Positions 35,325 to 43,475 of a stretch of DNA of 64,000 nucleotides are shown here, in pieces (the stretch's first letter is position 1; each line of letters starts with the position of its first letter). The notes below the pieces were generated by a model. The model was given only the letters and a program-made list of their open reading frames with translations, had not been told where the DNA came from and ran no database searches. Location of the stretch: the NCBI RefSeq assembly GCF_009856295.1, contig NZ_WMEU01000002.1, positions 496,001 to 560,000 of the forward strand. Reading direction: 5' to 3'. This DNA comes from Pontibacillus yanchengensis (GTDB taxonomy: Bacteria; Bacillota; Bacilli; Bacillales; BH030062). The position numbers and the translations under genes are program-made.

Positions 35325-36104
35325 TTATAAAATTAATTCGTTGTTACCAAATGTTTTCTTAAAATGATAACTCTGTTCTTCTTCAAACAATTGATTATAA
35401 TAAACAGCATGGGAATACCCGTCATAAATAGAAAATAAATAAATGGATGGGAAGAAGAGTAACCATTGGACATTAATCAACTCAGGTATCATTTCAAATT
35501 TACCTGTTAATGTATAAAGGAACATTAAAGGGAGTTTTGTGTAGTAACTAATAATAACGGTCCATCCTAATATTGTAATTCCACTAATCAATTTGTTATT
35601 ACAAATATGAAAGAGACCTGGAAATATCGTGTTCCACACATAAGCCATTTTTGGATTACGTACGTTAAGCGTATTTATTCCCCATGTATCTATGAAGCCA
35701 AATGTAAGTTCTCTACTTGATTGTTTTTCTTCAATTAAACTGGATTTATTGGTATCGATGCAGATACGGTATGAATCCCATATCGCAAAAACGAAAAAAG
35801 AACAATATAAGGATAGCCAATTGTAATTGATTACCTCATGTACTTGTGAGAAATTACCGATCATGGAATAAAAAATGGCTTCATTCAAGTGAGATAAATT
35901 ATTTAAGATAATCTCACCGCTAACTAATAATAGTCCTTTCAAATAATGTCCTAAATGAATATGTCCCATGCCTGGAAGAGCAGCTGACCACCAAGCTATG
36001 ATGATCGGTCGACGTTTCTTAATGTAATTTACGTCAAAGGCACCAATCTTTACCTTGGCTCTCCTCGGTTTAAACATTTTAATGGTTTGGATATTTTTTG
36101 ACAA
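35325..36104 (-). CDS. Hypothetical membrane protein with an internal duplication
   Basis: About 259 residues. Two halves share one plan: a basic start, a Pro-Gly turn in the first helix (ALPGMGHIHLGHYLKG and IFPGLFHICNNKLISG), two more helices, a loop containing VI.Y.WL or LINVQWLL, and a final helix ending in (I/S)(W/Y)D(S/G)Y. This is a tandem duplication of a TM2-like unit. Function is unknown. The start is uncertain: GTG 36113, TTG 36104 (AGAGGTGA five to seven bases upstream) or ATG 36077. Confidence 0.6.
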   Translation of the reverse strand: MSKNIQTIKMFKPRRAKVKIGAFDVNYIKKRRPIIIAWWSAALPGMGHIHLGHYLKGLLLVSGEIILNNLSHLNEAIFYSMIGNFSQVHEVINYNWLSLYCSFFVFAIWDSYRICIDTNKSSLIEEKQSSRELTFGFIDTWGINTLNVRNPKMAYVWNTIFPGLFHICNNKLISGITILGWTVIISYYTKLPLMFLYTLTGKFEMIPELINVQWLLFFPSIYLFSIYDGYSHAVYYNQLFEEEQSYHFKKTFGNNELIL

Positions 36105-36183
36105 AAAAATCACCTCTAACGAGTATTTTGTCCATAACTAGCCACACTATCTAATGGTGTTATTTGTAAAATGGGGTGTTATT

Positions 36184-36666
36184 ATGCATGTTTTTGCTGC
36201 TTTTGAAAGTAATGAATATGTGGAAATGGCTATAGGAGAAATTGTGGAACATCAATTTCCCAAAGAAAATATTGTGTTTGTTGAGATGAACAATGAGGAA
36301 ACTGAGCGTACATTAGTAGATTCGATTAATTATTCAGATGGGATGAGCTTCTCTGATACAACAGCAACTTTAGCCACAATTGGTATGCTTTTAGGGGTCA
36401 TTTATGGTTCGGTGATTTTTTTAGGTCCTGTTATTATTGGTTTAATTGGATTGGTTGCTGGAGGGTTAATAGGGTATTTTTTTGATAAAAGGAAAGAGAA
36501 GCAAAAACTAAAAAGAAGAAAACAAGAAATGAATATTAGAATCTTATTTATCATTCAATGTAAAACATACGCAGAAGTTCAACTTATTCAAGAAATTTGT
36601 AGAAAGTATTTTGTTTCCTATTTAGGAGTACACAATAAAGGAAAACAATCTAATAAGGGTGATTAA
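36184..36666 (+). CDS. Hypothetical protein with central glycine-rich membrane hairpin
   Basis: A 160-residue protein. An N-terminal alpha/beta segment (MHVFAAFESNEYVEMAIGEI) is followed by two hydrophobic helices rich in Gly (about residues 64-105), a very basic stretch (DKRKEKQKLKRRKQ) and a second alpha/beta segment (IRILFIIQCKTYAEVQLIQE). The outer segments look like repeats of one ACT-like fold. No function can be named. GGGGTG lies upstream of ATG 36184. It is divergent from the previous gene. Confidence 0.55.
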   Translation: MHVFAAFESNEYVEMAIGEIVEHQFPKENIVFVEMNNEETERTLVDSINYSDGMSFSDTTATLATIGMLLGVIYGSVIFLGPVIIGLIGLVAGGLIGYFFDKRKEKQKLKRRKQEMNIRILFIIQCKTYAEVQLIQEICRKYFVSYLGVHNKGKQSNKGD

Positions 36667-36703
36667 GAGAGAATGTTACGCCAAGTAGCGTTCTCTTTAC
36701 TTT
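36667..36703 (+). terminator. Terminator
   Basis: AGAGAATGTTACG with the mirrored AGCGTTCTCTTTACTTT. Confidence 0.7.
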
Positions 36704-36870
36704 GATAACTTTCTGTTATCCGTTATACTTTTTTTAACATTGATATTAATCCTCAAAAGAGTTACAAGGCTAGGGAGGTATAACGAACGAAGCCCTTTAT
36801 ACATAATCATCAGTTTAATTATATCCAACAACAAAACGGGTTGAGGTTGTCTTTAATTTAGTGATGTTGC

Positions 36871-37020
36871 CACGTCCAGCTCCGGCGCCCAGCGACTAGC
36901 AAACTTCCTGCACCTCCTTACGATAAGTCAACATCGAATCGCTATCGCTCTTCGTGTTCCTTTATCTCATACGGAGCCGTCCAGTTTGTACGTCGCTAAC
37001 CGGGTGCTTGCGCTTTTGTC
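36871..37020 (+). repeat. Dispersed intergenic repeat family, copy C (short)
   Basis: Has TTGCCACGTCCAGCTCCGGC, CAGCGACTAGCAAACTTCCT, GATAAGTCAACATCGAATCG and the right end GTACGTCGCTAACCGGGTGC plus GCTTTTGT. The inner hairpin part present in copies A and B is missing. The remainder of 36704-37062 holds no gene. Confidence 0.8.
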
Positions 37021-37062
37021 CGAATGTGTTGGGAGAGAGAACAAGAATCTGGAGGTGAAGAT

Positions 37063-37611
37063 ATGACGGAAAAACAGAAGATGTTAGCAGGAGAATTTTA
37101 TGAGGCTAGTGATACAGAGCTTTCGCAGGATCGTTTACGTGCAAAGCAAATATGCCATCAATTTAATCAGACGAATCCGAGTCAAATTCAACATCAGCAA
37201 TCTATACTGAAGGAGTTATTTAATCAGGAAACAAATGCCCATATTGAACCACATTTTTATTGTGATTATGGATACAATATCCAATTAGGAGACGGCTTTT
37301 ATGCTAACCATAATTGTGTGATTTTAGATTGCAATATTGTAACTATCGGTGATTTTGTTCAATTTGGACCGAATGTACAGGTGTACACAGCTACACATCC
37401 AATTGATTCCAAACAAAGATTCGAAGGTAAAGAAATGGCTTACCCTATACATATTGGGGATTATACTTGGATTGGTGGAAGCACTGTTATTATGCCTGGA
37501 GTGAAGATTGGCAGTAATACGGTGATTGGTGCAGGCAGTGTGGTGACGAAATCAATTCCAGATAATGTAGTGGCCGCAGGTAATCCTTGTAAAGTAATTA
37601 AGCATATCTAA
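37063..37611 (+). CDS. maa: Maltose/sugar O-acetyltransferase (hexapeptide repeat)
   Basis: A 182-residue LbH-fold acetyltransferase of the Maa/LacA type. The N-terminal helical part (MTEKQKMLAGEFYEASD) is typical. Hexapeptide repeats run through the second half with the catalytic His in YTATHPID (near 113) and GNPCKVI at the C-terminus. It transfers acetyl from acetyl-CoA to a sugar hydroxyl; the sugar is unknown. The frame is open to 37024, but CTGGAGGTGAAG fits ATG 37063. Repeat copy C lies directly upstream. Confidence 0.9.
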   Translation: MTEKQKMLAGEFYEASDTELSQDRLRAKQICHQFNQTNPSQIQHQQSILKELFNQETNAHIEPHFYCDYGYNIQLGDGFYANHNCVILDCNIVTIGDFVQFGPNVQVYTATHPIDSKQRFEGKEMAYPIHIGDYTWIGGSTVIMPGVKIGSNTVIGAGSVVTKSIPDNVVAAGNPCKVIKHI

Positions 37612-37628
37612 AAGTTATGTATTATTGG

Positions 37629-37662
37629 AAAAGGGTGGTGCCCATAGAGGACACCACCCTTT
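37629..37662 (+). terminator. Terminator of maa
   Basis: AAAGGGTGGTG and CACCACCCTTT arms. Confidence 0.8.
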
Positions 37663-37993
37663 GTAATTTATATATTCACATTTTCATTACTTCAAACCTT
37701 GTGCCGCGGTATGATCACTGTGCTATACTTTGAAAACCTTAAATAATGAAAGCCCTACCTCTCTCTCATCCTTGCGGCTCCTTGACCGCGCCAGTGAAAA
37801 TAAGGTGCTGTGCGTTCAATGTTTTCACAGTTGCCAGTTGATTTTACCGTAACGTTAATGGAACTATCTTTTATAGTACAGATTCATCTGTTCTGCAGTA
37901 CATTTATATAATATATCACTTATTTTGATGTATGTAAAGAGTTAGTTTGATGTTTTATTTGTCTATGTGGAGTTCAATAAAGAGAAGTAAGGT
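37663..37993. other. Intergenic region without a gene
   Basis: A+T-rich with a short G+C-rich patch (about 37755-37810) that loosely resembles fragments of the hairpin modules. No frame with a ribosome site was found. Confidence 0.4.
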
Positions 37994-38193
37994 TATTCCA
38001 TATAAGAGGCATGATCTGGAAGACTTGAGGTCGAGGTAGTTTGGGTGAGTGGGGTGTTTCCGTTGTGTTAAGGGAGAAAAGATAGGCCTGGAAATTAGCT
38101 CACTTTCCTGTGTTCTTTACACATCTGTTTTTCAACGGGTCGCATTTATCATGCAATACATGGACTTGTCATGTCGCTGTGATAAAAACATGG

Positions 38194-38375
38194 GCGCGAC
38201 TTTTCCTGCTTTCGGAGCGACCGCTGTTTTTTGGGGGGTCTGGAGGGGCGGTTGTGCGAGCAAATTTTCAAGTTTCGGAGCAACCGGGTATGCGGACAGA
38301 AATGCGGTGCGCCAGAGCCCCTTTGCGAGCGAGTTTTCGAAAATTGGAGCGACTTTCTGAATATAGGAGCGATCG
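38194..38375 (+). repeat. Irregular tandem units within element copy 2
   Basis: Three related blocks, GCGCGACTTTTCCTGCTTTC, GCGAGCAAATTTTCAAGTTT and GCGAGCGAGTTTTCGAAAAT, each followed by CGGAGC(G/A)AC or TGGAGCGAC, start at 38194, 38256 and 38325. A partial fourth (ATATAGGAGCGATCG) ends near 38375. Spacing is 62 and 69 bases. Confidence 0.6.
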
Positions 38376-38420
38376 TCCCAATTTCCCGGCCCATGTTTCC
38401 GTACCTCCCAACATCGCGGG

Positions 38421-38542
38421 TGGTGGCCTGGGAACAAGGAGACTCCCGCCGGAGAAAGAGGTAGGCAAGATCCCCTGAGGGCGTTTTCCTCCGAAGGTAG
38501 CTTGCCAGCTCGCGGCAGGACGCGAGTTGTTCCCAGGCCAAC
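38421..38542 (+). repeat. Hairpin module inside element copy 2
   Basis: Closing arms GGTGGCCTGGGAACAA and TTGTTCCCAGGCCAAC. The core has GGAGACTCCCGCCGGAGAAA, GAGGTAGGCAAGATCCCCTG and GCCAGCTCGCGGCAGGACGC, the reverse-strand counterpart of the 16995-17109 module. Confidence 0.7.
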
Positions 38543-38829
38543 TTTAGTCTAACTAAGGCAACGGAAATATTCCTCTTATAACCAATAAAAGCCCCATTAA
38601 CTCGAATCCAAGTCTTCAAGATAATGGGGCTTATTTGGATAAGATGATCAACATGAATAGTTTGTACATGATCGTAAAGAGCTTTATATAAATACAAAAA
38701 ACCTATTATAGTAAAACTTTTGTACTAAAATTAATTTTTTGGAAAATAGGAAGATTTTTCAAAAATATTTCAGGGTAAAATTTAAACAAATAGAATAAAA
38801 TAAAGCCAAAAGGAGGGTGATGATTACTA

Positions 38830-39015
38830 ATGAAGAAATGGAACAAAGTAAATGAACGTTTTGAAGTAGAAGAACAAGAATTTGCTGAAAATATGTACTA
38901 TAAAGACCATTATAAAGACGATCGTAAAATGACAGATTTAGAATTACTATCCATATACTATAGCAACAACAATACCATCCCCATTGATGTGAGCAAATTT
39001 AATAGTAAAAGATAA
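38830..39015 (+). CDS. Hypothetical 61-residue soluble protein
   Basis: A highly charged small protein (MKKWNKVNERFEVEEQEFAEN...) with no membrane segment. The start is behind AAAGGAGGGTGATG, so translation is likely. The family is not recognised. It ends in a strong bidirectional terminator shared with the YqcI/YcgG gene. Confidence 0.55.
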   Translation: MKKWNKVNERFEVEEQEFAENMYYKDHYKDDRKMTDLELLSIYYSNNNTIPIDVSKFNSKR

Positions 39016-39045
39016 GAACTCTGCAGTTTGCAGAGTTCTTTTTTA
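39013..39045. terminator. Bidirectional terminator
   Basis: AAGAACTCTGCA and TGCAGAGTTCTT arms with T6. Confidence 0.85.
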
Positions 39046-39079
39046 GTAGTAATGATAAAATTTATATACAAATAAAATG

Positions 39080-39829
39080 CTACCGTTTGATTATTTTTTG
39101 CTTGAAACGTGTGAAAGGACATTTTGATGGAATGGTATCATCATCTCTTAAGTAATACTGTTTCCACTCATAGTTATCTTCTTGACCATACCATTTCAAT
39201 GATGGGTGAGCTGGTATGTTGTCATAGTTGGTTAACCTATCTCGTATTACTTGTTTAATCTTTCTACCAAAAGTTGTTGAATCATTAATTTCATTAAATA
39301 CCCATCTTGGTTGTAGGGCAATCAAAAAATGAGAAGAGTGTCGGCTTTTTCTCATTTGATGAGCAGGTGTAGCACAAAAAGCGAAATAAGGTTGCTCATG
39401 AAAGCAAAACTCCCATTCATGATCATTGGGGTCTTTGGGTATGGAATCCGGCCATTCTTTTTCGTCAAACTTACTTACACCGTTTATAACAGACCAGAAT
39501 AACTCTTCATAGTTTTCAACATTATAATGTTGTTTCATCTCTTCTGGGGTATAGAACATCAAAGCTAAAGATGCATATTTTCCAGTATCTCGAGAACATA
39601 AGGTGTATTCCTTTAATACCTTAGCAAATTGCTCGTGAGTTTCTTTATTTCTAGGGTCACCTAAAAATCCATAACGTAATGAATCTTCCAAAAATCCTTG
39701 GCGTCCAGGTACACATGGATACGTATGATCTTCCATCATGTTAGCAAAATCCTCGTATGCTTGTTGCTGCCATGATTCAAGAGATAGAAGGTTTTCCTCA
39801 ATCCAACTTCTAGTGTACAGTTCAGTCAT
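39080..39829 (-). CDS. YqcI/YcgG family protein, putative heme-dependent guanidine N-hydroxylase
   Basis: This 249-residue protein belongs to the YqcI/YcgG family. The family block YPCVPGRQGF lies at residues 37-46, LRYGFLGDPR follows near 52-61, and CPF closes the C-terminus. Members such as GntA of guanitoxin synthesis hydroxylate the guanidine nitrogen of arginine-derived substrates, which is knowledge of the family rather than proof here. AAGGAGG precedes the ATG. It is the last gene of a three-gene minus-strand set with a LysE exporter (65 bases away) and an arginine deiminase-like hydrolase. Confidence 0.82.
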   Translation of the reverse strand: MTELYTRSWIEENLLSLESWQQQAYEDFANMMEDHTYPCVPGRQGFLEDSLRYGFLGDPRNKETHEQFAKVLKEYTLCSRDTGKYASLALMFYTPEEMKQHYNVENYEELFWSVINGVSKFDEKEWPDSIPKDPNDHEWEFCFHEQPYFAFCATPAHQMRKSRHSSHFLIALQPRWVFNEINDSTTFGRKIKQVIRDRLTNYDNIPAHPSLKWYGQEDNYEWKQYYLRDDDTIPSKCPFTRFKQKIIKR

Positions 39830-39894
39830 CCCTAATTCCTCCTTACATTATATAACATAATCAATGGAGAAAAATAGGTGACTGTCCATGTAGT

Positions 39895-40512
39895 TTAGAT
39901 TATAATCTTAAAAGCTTGAATTCCAAAATAAATCCCAAATCCAATTAATACAAGTCCAGCTATTACTGAAATGTATGTAAGTATTTTAGGTTTGCGTAAT
40001 TTCTGAAGGGAACTTGCTACTAATGCCATGAAGACATCCCAGCAAAGAATTCCTAAAAATATACCAGAACTATAAAAGAAAAGTTGAGATTGTCCATATT
40101 GATCCATGGTTTTAGCAAGAATGGAACCATAAATTCCTAACCAAAACAAAATATTCAACGGATTGGAAAGAGCCATGAAGAAGCCAGTAAAAAAAGATCT
40201 ACTAGATCTTTGCGAATCTTCATTAGAAGAAGTGTCATTAGAGGACTTGATACTTTCAATACCGGTGTACACTAAAACAAAAGCCCCAAAAAACCATATA
40301 AATGTTTTTACTATAGGAATCATTATAACTTGCGCTAAACCAAAATAAATCAGCAACATAAAACCCATATCAGCAACCATAGCACCTATTCCTACCAACC
40401 AAGCACTTAGAAACCCATACTTTATTCCTTTATCAAGTTGTGCAGCGTTAATAGGACCTATGGGTGCTGAAAGGGATAGACCAAGAAAAATGTAACTAAA
40501 GAATATACTCAT
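39895..40512 (-). CDS. LysE family amino acid exporter
   Basis: A 205-residue inner-membrane protein with six hydrophobic segments and the family N-terminus LGLSLSAPIGPINA, followed by LSNPLNILFWLGIYG. LysE/RhtB proteins export amino acids and derivatives. The frame opens 16 codons earlier, but AAGGGGG lies nine bases before the ATG at 40512 and MSIFFSYIFLG is the natural start. Between an arginine deiminase-like gene and a YqcI/YcgG gene, it probably exports their product. LysE and YcgG genes are also neighbours in B. subtilis (ycgF-ycgG), from memory. Confidence 0.87.
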   Translation of the reverse strand: MSIFFSYIFLGLSLSAPIGPINAAQLDKGIKYGFLSAWLVGIGAMVADMGFMLLIYFGLAQVIMIPIVKTFIWFFGAFVLVYTGIESIKSSNDTSSNEDSQRSSRSFFTGFFMALSNPLNILFWLGIYGSILAKTMDQYGQSQLFFYSSGIFLGILCWDVFMALVASSLQKLRKPKILTYISVIAGLVLIGFGIYFGIQAFKIII

Positions 40513-40614
40513 CCACCTTAACCCCCTTGAAAATACTCCTCTTCCAATTTTATGCAACATAATTAGCTTGTACTACAAATATGAAACCTGTTAAAACCTA
40601 TTCTCGTCAAAAGG

Positions 40615-41556
40615 TTATAATCTCCGTTCTAAAGGTAATGTCATGCATCTAATGCCTCCGCCGCCTTTTTCTAATTCTGTAACATCTATGGATAGATATT
40701 TTTTCTTTTTCAAAACAGGATGGTCTCTGAATATTTCTAAGTTAGCCTGTTTACTAATTAGTATTGTTTCAGGATTGATATTTAAGAAGTTAATGTCGGG
40801 TATGGTTTTGTATGATTCAATCCAATATACATCAAACCCATGTCGACTCATAAATTCCTGCATCATACTATAGTGAACTGTAGACTGGGTAAGAACTTGA
40901 ATAGGGAAGTAGCGTAGAAAGCTTTTGGAAATCACTACATTTGAGCCGACAACGTTACAATTCATATCTAAATGAAGCGTACTTGCACTTCTCGGTAAAT
41001 CGATGATTCCAATTTCAGAGAAACCTGCTTCAAATAAGCTATTTTTTACTCTTTCAACACTAGAGATACTGGTACGCATTCCTACATTAATGAAGATTGC
41101 ATCTTTGTTTAGAACTAATACATCACCGAATTCAAGTGAGCTAACATCGTTGTTTTCATGTATTTGGAAATGATGGGGAAACCATTTATTCATCAAACTG
41201 TGTAGGTGAATATATTCGGGTTTTCGCATAGAGGTTCCTGCTTCACCAGGTAAGATAGTATTGCCGAAAACGCAGGCTAGGTCTCTTACAAACATGCGGT
41301 TAATTAGTTGGTCGCTTAACCGGTAGCCCTCACTTGATAGTTCATCTTCATATTGAATGACATGCACACCTTCTTGTGATAGTGCCCCTGTTAAATTTTC
41401 ATGATTTTCATGTGCAATTTCCTGATTAACAGGCCCATTCCATTGCACCATCGTAGCTGTTTTTTGGTCTGGTACATCAAGACTAGAAGGAGGGCATAAT
41501 ACAACAGATTTTAGTTGTTCATGTTCAGAGAAGCAATTTGGTGATATCTGGTTCAT
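40615..41556 (-). CDS. Arginine deiminase/DDAH-like guanidino hydrolase
   Basis: A 313-residue protein of the guanidino-group modifying enzyme superfamily. Visible active-site landmarks are FVRDLACVFG (Asp92), LEFGDVLVL (the EGGD block, with Gly-Gly changed to Phe-Gly), NVGMRTS (Arg161), LHLDMN (His195, Asp197) and the nucleophile GGGGIRCMTLPLER (Cys304). It should hydrolyse the C-N bond of arginine or an N-substituted arginine to citrulline plus ammonia or an amine. It heads the three-gene set; AGGAGG precedes the ATG by nine bases. Whether it acts on arginine or on an N-hydroxylated derivative is not decided by sequence. Confidence 0.83.
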   Translation of the reverse strand: MNQISPNCFSEHEQLKSVVLCPPSSLDVPDQKTATMVQWNGPVNQEIAHENHENLTGALSQEGVHVIQYEDELSSEGYRLSDQLINRMFVRDLACVFGNTILPGEAGTSMRKPEYIHLHSLMNKWFPHHFQIHENNDVSSLEFGDVLVLNKDAIFINVGMRTSISSVERVKNSLFEAGFSEIGIIDLPRSASTLHLDMNCNVVGSNVVISKSFLRYFPIQVLTQSTVHYSMMQEFMSRHGFDVYWIESYKTIPDINFLNINPETILISKQANLEIFRDHPVLKKKKYLSIDVTELEKGGGGIRCMTLPLERRL

Positions 41557-41693
41557 TTTTTATTACCTCCTAAAGTGTTCGTCTTATTAGAATCTCCTAG
41601 CCTGATGAAATAATACTTCTGAGGTGAGGGGGAGATTTATAGGGAGAAAGGTGTGAAGGAATGATTAAAAAATCATGAAATTTAGGTTATATT

Positions 41694-42010
41694 ATGCAAA
41701 TATTAGGAATTGCACTTGTCGTTGGCTTTATCCTAGCTTTTATACTTGCTTTGAATTCCAAGTTTCAAAAAGTAATAAAGAAATTGACGGATCCACTTCA
41801 TTTTTTTCCACTTTCTGTCGTTGCGTATATATTGTTAAGACCAGTTATATTTCCTGCTAGAAGCCCAGATATAGGACCTATGGATTTTTAACTAGCATAG
41901 GTCTTGAAATAATCATCCTTACGATACTTGTCACCTCTATTACAACGGTGGTGATTGGGAACGAAATAAAATATATCCATGAGCAAGAATCCAAAATGTC
42001 AAAACATTAG
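41694..42010 (+). pseudogene. Frameshifted small membrane protein
   Basis: The first 65 codons encode a two-helix membrane segment (LGIALVVGFILAFILALNSK) and stop at DIGPMDF. A frame shift at about 41878 recovers FLTSIGLEIIILTILVTSITT with another helix and a charged end to 42010. I do not recognise the family. The single break could be a true lesion or a sequencing error. No strong ribosome site is visible. Confidence 0.45.
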
Positions 42011-42151
42011 GAGCGAGCAATGGACGGATTTGAATAGCACATATTATGCCACATCTATGGACAAGAATATTTCTGTGATTTGGAAGGCAGTTTAATCAAG
42101 TATTGACTTGCTACATTTAGGTGTGTTAAATATGATAATCCTCCTAGAAGT

Positions 42152-42448
42152 GTGACGAATGAATGGGCAGGGCTTATTGGGGCTAATAAAGATCATATTT
42201 ATACAGGTGAGTATTGGATGCTACTTTGGACCCTTCTTGCATTTATGCTAACTATCTTTGCAATGAAGGGAGTGGAGGAGGTACAACATAATAAAGTTGG
42301 CTTTTCGTTAATGAAACAAAAACCTGACTCTAACGAAGAGGACCAAGATTATATTACACCCAGTGCAACTGATGGCCAAGGAAGATTCGAATTTAAACAT
42401 CCTCATCCTTTTAATCAAAAGTTGGGGTGTGTAATGTTTCCTTTTTAG
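42152..42448 (+). pseudogene. Possible remnant of a membrane protein gene
   Basis: A frame of 98 codons opens without ATG or ribosome site. The reading frame continues upstream as far as a TGA near 42103 (FRCVKYDNPPRSV). It has one hydrophobic helix (MLLWTLLAFMLTIFAMKGVE) and a soluble tail. It is probably a 3' fragment of a lost gene, like its frameshifted neighbour. Family unknown. Confidence 0.35.
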
Positions 42449-42486
42449 GAAATGATGAATCTATATAGGTAAAAGAGGTGCACGCG

Positions 42487-43209
42487 ATGGATATTTTCTT
42501 GGATTTGATTAAAGTTGTTTTTAGGATAGCTACTATTTTACCATTCATGCTTTTAATTGGCTTATTTATGGGGAAACGATCCATAGGGGAGTTACCCGTG
42601 TTTGATTTCTTAGTCATTCTTGTGCTCGGTTCAGTAGTAGGAGCGGACATTGCTGACCCTGAAATTAATCATATCCACACAGTAGTTGCAATGATCGGCA
42701 TAGCAATCCTTCAGAAAATCATCATTCATCTAAAGTTAAAACATCGACGTGTAGGTAAGTTGTTAACGTTCGAACCAATTGTAGTGATATATAACGGCAA
42801 ATTTATTATGGAAAATATGAAAAAAATTAGTTATTCAATTGATAATGTACTACAAATGCTTAGAGAGAAAAATGTATTTCATACGGAAGATGTAGAAATG
42901 GCAATCATTGAAGCGAATGGTAAAATGAGCTTGAAATTACATCCAAGTAAAGAATCAGTCTTACGTGAAGACTTATCCATTTACAAACAAGGTAAGAATT
43001 TTGAACTACCAGTCATTTTAGATGGAGAGATACAATATGATCTCTTGGGGTGGTTAGACAAGTCTGAGGAGTGGCTCATCCAACAACTTATAGCACTAGG
43101 TGAACCTAATCCAGAGCTATTGTTTTATGTTGGTTTTACGCAAAACCAGCAACTTATTATTTCCAAGAAACATCAACCTACTGATCAAATACCACCTATA
43201 GAGCATTAA
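42487..43209 (+). CDS. DUF421 (YetF/YrbG) family membrane protein
   Basis: A 240-residue protein with three N-terminal helices (about 8-30, 38-55 and 62-78) followed by the two soluble beta-alpha domains of the YetF family. RTATLP-like ATILPFMLLIGLFMGKRSIG, the GSVVGADIADP turn and PIVVIYNGKF are typical. Members occur in spore formers and some affect spore membrane properties, but this copy cannot be assigned a role. AAAGAGGTG precedes ATG 42487; a GTG nine bases earlier is also open. Confidence 0.87.
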   Translation: MDIFLDLIKVVFRIATILPFMLLIGLFMGKRSIGELPVFDFLVILVLGSVVGADIADPEINHIHTVVAMIGIAILQKIIIHLKLKHRRVGKLLTFEPIVVIYNGKFIMENMKKISYSIDNVLQMLREKNVFHTEDVEMAIIEANGKMSLKLHPSKESVLREDLSIYKQGKNFELPVILDGEIQYDLLGWLDKSEEWLIQQLIALGEPNPELLFYVGFTQNQQLIISKKHQPTDQIPPIEH

Positions 43210-43298
43210 TGGAAGAACCCTTATGGTAAAATATCATAGGGGTTTTTGTAGGTTAATTACATATTGGATTCAATGTTACTCTGTGTTTATGGAACTAT

Positions 43299-43327
43299 AG
43301 CCACAATATGTTGAAGACTTCGAGAAA
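43299..43327. repeat. Solitary end of the large inverted-repeat element
   Basis: ATAGCCACAATATGTTGAAG followed by ACTTCGAG matches the reversed right end of the 16901 element (ATAGCCACATTATCTTGAAG then ACTTGGATTCGAG). The following 43328-43365 G+C-rich patch may be a module relic. No gene is present from 43210 to 43475. Confidence 0.5.
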
Positions 43328-43475
43328 GTCGCTCTGCCATCCGAAAGCTCGCTCCCTTAGCCAACTTAAAACCAAGCATTACATAAGTAATTTTAATCAT
43401 TTTACATTTTATAAGATTAATAAATGCCTCATGTGGTATTAGTATTAATGGATATTTTACAAGGAGGTTGGAATA

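Larger units (their letters stand above)
37994..38645. repeat. Large non-coding element with terminal inverted repeats, copy 2
   Basis: The left end (about 37994-38042) has ATGATCTGGAAGACTTGAGG. The right end (about 38601-38645) has CGAATCCAAGTCTTCAAGAT. They match the ends of the 16901-17606 element. A second inner inverted pair (TTTCCGTTGTGTTAAG near 38057, TAAGGCAACGGAAA near 38555) and a hairpin AAGCCCCATTA/TAATGGGGCTT (38589-38632) lie inside. The core holds irregular G+C-rich tandem units and one hairpin module. Overlapping frames on both strands follow the repeats and are judged non-coding. Confidence 0.7.

Noticed and set aside
38194..38375. Possible CRISPR array
   Set aside because: Units are degenerate, too few, 62-69 bases apart with no clean repeat-spacer pattern, and no cas gene is nearby.
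38049..38697. Several overlapping frames of 66-182 codons on both strands
   Set aside because: They follow the hairpin module and G+C-rich tandem units, share no protein family, lack convincing ribosome sites and occur in all frames. They are a by-product of the repeats.
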